From positions 1-5,568 of the forward strand of contig DUZC01000146.1 of assembly GCA_013349735.1 (NCBI GenBank): a stretch of DNA of 5,568 bases, read 5' to 3'. Position numbers and translations under genes: made by a program. Source of the DNA: Rhodospirillaceae bacterium. GTDB taxonomy: Bacteria; Pseudomonadota; Alphaproteobacteria; Rhodospirillales; Magnetospirillaceae. Under the pieces are notes generated by a model that did no database searches, was not told the DNA's origin, and saw only the letters and a list, made by a program, of their open reading frames with translations. Positions 5,128 to 5,568 of this stretch are shown here, piece by piece (position 1 is the first letter of the stretch; each line of letters begins with the position of its first letter).

Positions 5128-5463
5128 ATGGCGAAGTTGACTTTTGTTGATCCCGATGGAACCAGCCACACGGTGGATGCGCCGGAAGGACTGTCAGTCA
5201 TGGAGGTGGCGCATAAGCATAAGCTTGACCTCGAAGGAGCCTGTGAAGGGTCCCTGGCCTGCTCGACCTGCCATGTCGTTATTGCGCCGGAATGGTTCAA
5301 CCGCTTGCCTGCCGCCAGTGACGATGAAGAGGATATGCTTGATCTGGCCTTTGGTTTGAGCCAGACCTCGCGGCTTGGCTGTCAGATCATTATGACCAAG
5401 GAGCTTGATGGGCTGGTGGTTTCCTTGCCGGCGGGCAGTCGAAATATGATGTCGGAAAAATAG
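5128..5463 (+). CDS. fdx: ISC-type 2Fe-2S ferredoxin (adrenodoxin-like)
   Basis: Cytosolic [2Fe-2S] ferredoxin that donates electrons during cluster assembly, as E. coli Fdx does in the ISC system. It has 111 residues, the family's usual size. The four ligands are Cys39, Cys45 and Cys48 in GACEGSLACSTCHVVI, and Cys85 in SRLGCQII, spaced C-x5-C-x2-C-x36-C as in adrenodoxin, not the C-x4-C-x2-C pattern of plant-type ferredoxins. The acidic stretch DDEEDMLD (65-72) is the region that contacts partner proteins in adrenodoxin and Fdx. The C-terminus LVVSLPAGSRNM is also typical. AAAGGA at 5112-5117, overlapping the iscA stop, is the ribosome site, about 10 bases before ATG 5128. The gene follows iscA directly; hscB and hscA, its normal upstream neighbours, are missing. 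Confidence 0.97.
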   Translation: MAKLTFVDPDGTSHTVDAPEGLSVMEVAHKHKLDLEGACEGSLACSTCHVVIAPEWFNRLPAASDDEEDMLDLAFGLSQTSRLGCQIIMTKELDGLVVSLPAGSRNMMSEK

Positions 5464-5475
5464 GCAGGCCTGACT

Positions 5476-5568
5476 TTGGCCGATTTTACCATCATCGATG
5501 CCTTCGCGCTGTTTGCGGCCTTTGTTCTGTGGCATGTTGATGCCTGGCTGGTGGAATATTCCCGCTGG
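5476..5568 (+). CDS. putative membrane protein, 5' fragment (possibly DUF599)
   Basis: An open frame starts at TTG 5476, 12 bases after the ferredoxin stop, and runs off the window after 31 codons. The preceding in-frame codons back to the TAG at 5461 offer only CTG 5470 as an alternative. AGG at 5466-5468 is a possible ribosome site. The peptide begins with an acidic/polar start (ADFTIID) followed by a hydrophobic helix, AFALFAAFVLW (residues 9-19), and then LVEYSRW, suggesting an N-terminal membrane segment. The spacing of D, W and LVExS recalls the start of DUF599 (COG3821) inner-membrane proteins, but 31 residues are too few to assign. It may be the last gene of this operon. Confidence 0.5.
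   Translation, partial: MADFTIIDAFALFAAFVLWHVDAWLVEYSRW

Overview
The window looks like the chromosome of an alphaproteobacterium, most likely a member or relative of the Rhodospirillales. This is judged from the protein sequences (alphaproteobacterial-type IscR, IscA and adrenodoxin-type ferredoxin), moderate-to-high GC coding and the gene order. The assignment is by recognition, not by a search.

Layout. At the left edge, on the minus strand, lies a nearly complete alpha/beta hydrolase gene (positions 1-664). A 200-base divergent promoter region (about 665-865) follows. It holds an extended -10 promoter candidate for the hydrolase and a strong sigma70-type promoter for the rightward genes. 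The -35 hexamer of that strong promoter lies inside a 25-base sequence closely resembling the E. coli type 1 IscR operator. From there a colinear iron-sulfur/cysteine operon runs rightward: cysE (serine acetyltransferase), iscR (2Fe-2S regulator, ATGA overlap with cysE), a 327-base block of palindromic elements, a NifS-type cysteine desulfurase, iscS, iscA, an ISC-type 2Fe-2S ferredoxin gene (fdx), and the start of a putative membrane protein that leaves the window.

How the genes work together. CysE makes O-acetylserine, the precursor of cysteine. The two desulfurases take sulfur from cysteine as persulfide. IscA carries Fe-S clusters or iron, and the ferredoxin supplies electrons for cluster assembly. 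IscR senses cluster status and probably represses the operon through the box at 757-781. The scaffold gene iscU and the chaperone genes hscB and hscA, which sit between iscS and fdx in the classical isc operon, are absent: iscS is followed directly by iscA and then fdx.

The least ordinary part is 2068-2394. It holds five palindromes, including two diverged 76-77-base copies of one CTAG-ended hairpin element in opposite orientation, whose arms differ by paired, compensatory changes. They lie inside the operon, and the last ends 19 bases before the first desulfurase start codon. I see no tRNA, rRNA, CRISPR array or transposase gene.
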